Of a stretch of 61,045 nt of DNA, positions 60,715 through 61,045 are shown in pieces; position 1 is the stretch's first letter; every line of letters starts with the position of its first letter. Origin of the DNA: Burkholderiaceae bacterium (GTDB taxonomy: Bacteria > Pseudomonadota > Gammaproteobacteria > Burkholderiales > Burkholderiaceae_E); assembly GCA_021463505.1 (NCBI GenBank), contig JAJTYR010000020.1, positions 1 through 61,045 of the forward strand, written 5' to 3'. The position numbers were made by a program, and so were the translations under genes. Under the pieces are notes generated by a model, which was not told where the DNA came from, ran no database searches, and saw only the letters and a program-made list of their open reading frames with translations.

Positions 60715-60944
60715 GACAGGCGAAAGCGGCGCTCGGTGGCGTCGTAGAGGGGACGCCACAGCAGGCGATTGAAGGCGACCACGATGGCGCTCATCACCGT
60801 CACCCCGAGCGCGATGCGTTCGTAGTCGCCCGCCTCGGTGCTCACCGCGATGTACGCGCCCAATCCGTGGGCGACGATGCTCTGTTCGCCCCAGTGCACC
60901 GCCTCGGCGACGATCGTCGCGTTCCAGGCGCCGCCCCAGGCGGT
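60711..60944 (-). pseudogene. C-terminal stump of an ABC permease, broken at its 5' side
   Basis: About 77 residues remain, from TAWGGAWNATIVAEAVHWG through GAYIAVSTEAGDYERIALGV to LWRPLYDATERRFRLS, which match the very end of the fused two-domain permeases that accompany the ATPase just downstream. Upstream of about 60944 the reading frame continues but the sequence changes character (lower GC, no membrane helices), and the preceding several hundred residues of the family are absent. The gene is therefore truncated at a junction. Confidence 0.75.
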
Positions 60945-61045
60945 GAGTAAAAGTCCGCGAATCCCCGTTCTTGTTCGAGCCGCGTCATGCTGCGACGCTT
61001 CGTATCGAGTCAATGACTTCGAGAGCGAGGACGCGATGCAGGAGA
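60945..61045. mobile_element. Possible end of an inserted element at the window edge
   Basis: The sequence changes abruptly at about 60944-60950 inside the permease gene, beginning GAGTAAAAGTCCGCGAATCC on the plus strand. An ATG at 61035 follows a GAGGAC ribosome-like site, as if a plus-strand ORF starts there and continues outside the window. This would fit an insertion-sequence end, but the element family is not recognised and the other end is not visible. An assembly join or a rearrangement is also possible. Confidence 0.4.

Overview
This window reads as chromosome of a very GC-rich betaproteobacterium, most likely Burkholderiales. The evidence is third codon positions that are almost always G or C, a homodimeric AceE-type pyruvate dehydrogenase, a Bug/TctC tripartite tricarboxylate transporter, FixL/DctB-style kinases with an HELNQPL H-box, and an anaerobic phenol locus of the kind known from Thauera and Aromatoleum. 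I saw no rRNA, CRISPR array or prophage. There is one tRNA (Arg, anticodon ACG).

Layout. 1-2844 (-): start of aceF and all of aceE. 3034-6497 (+): multi-PAS sensor kinase and FixJ-like regulator. 6469-9824: ModE/LysR-like regulator divergent from tungstate transporter genes tupBCA. 9874-9950: tRNA-Arg. 10098-11207 (-): Tat-exported DUF1513 protein. 11432-13264 (+): ilvD. 13443-17499 (+): a complete haoA-haoB-cycA-cycB hydroxylamine-oxidation operon, followed by a MocR regulator whose PLP-lysine position reads arginine. 19309-20327 (-): an IS3 orfA-like remnant, a 27-residue membrane peptide and an outer-membrane barrel. 20569-24970 (+): tonB-exbB-exbD and a siderophore receptor behind a perfect 18-bp palindrome. 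24958-27890 (-): egtD and a lone tyrosine recombinase.

28180-38658: an organic-acid uptake and activation region. It has a TRAP transporter, an IclR regulator and a divergent tctC-tctB-tctA run that continues into an acylating aldehyde dehydrogenase, an acyl-CoA ligase and a hot-dog thioesterase. 38757-45965 (-): a six-gene operon for ATP-dependent phenol phosphorylation and carboxylation (ppsA, ppsB, one ubiD-family gene, a UPF0261 gene, a CBS gene like ppsC, and ubiX). It starts at a consensus sigma-54 promoter with candidate enhancer sites upstream and is divergent from a DmpR/MopR-type phenol-sensing activator (46412-48250). The activator conserves the ligand and zinc residues of that family, so phenol-inducible control is well supported.

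48247-54232: a PNPOx-like protein, a slipin/NfeD pair, a di-Mop molybdate/tungstate-binding protein and a P-type cation ATPase. 54256-56829: two tiny coupled ORFs, then a NarI-like cytochrome b with an HdrD-like Fe-S protein. 56851-59358 (-): MlaE-like permease, MCE protein and a putative lipoprotein, with no dedicated ATPase in view. 59404-60944 (-): an NrtC-like ABC ATPase and the C-terminal stump of its permease, cut at an abrupt junction that looks like a mobile-element end.

The two most notable systems are the full Nitrosomonas-type hydroxylamine module beside heterotrophic and aromatic catabolism genes, and the compact single-UbiD phenol operon with an added UPF0261 gene.
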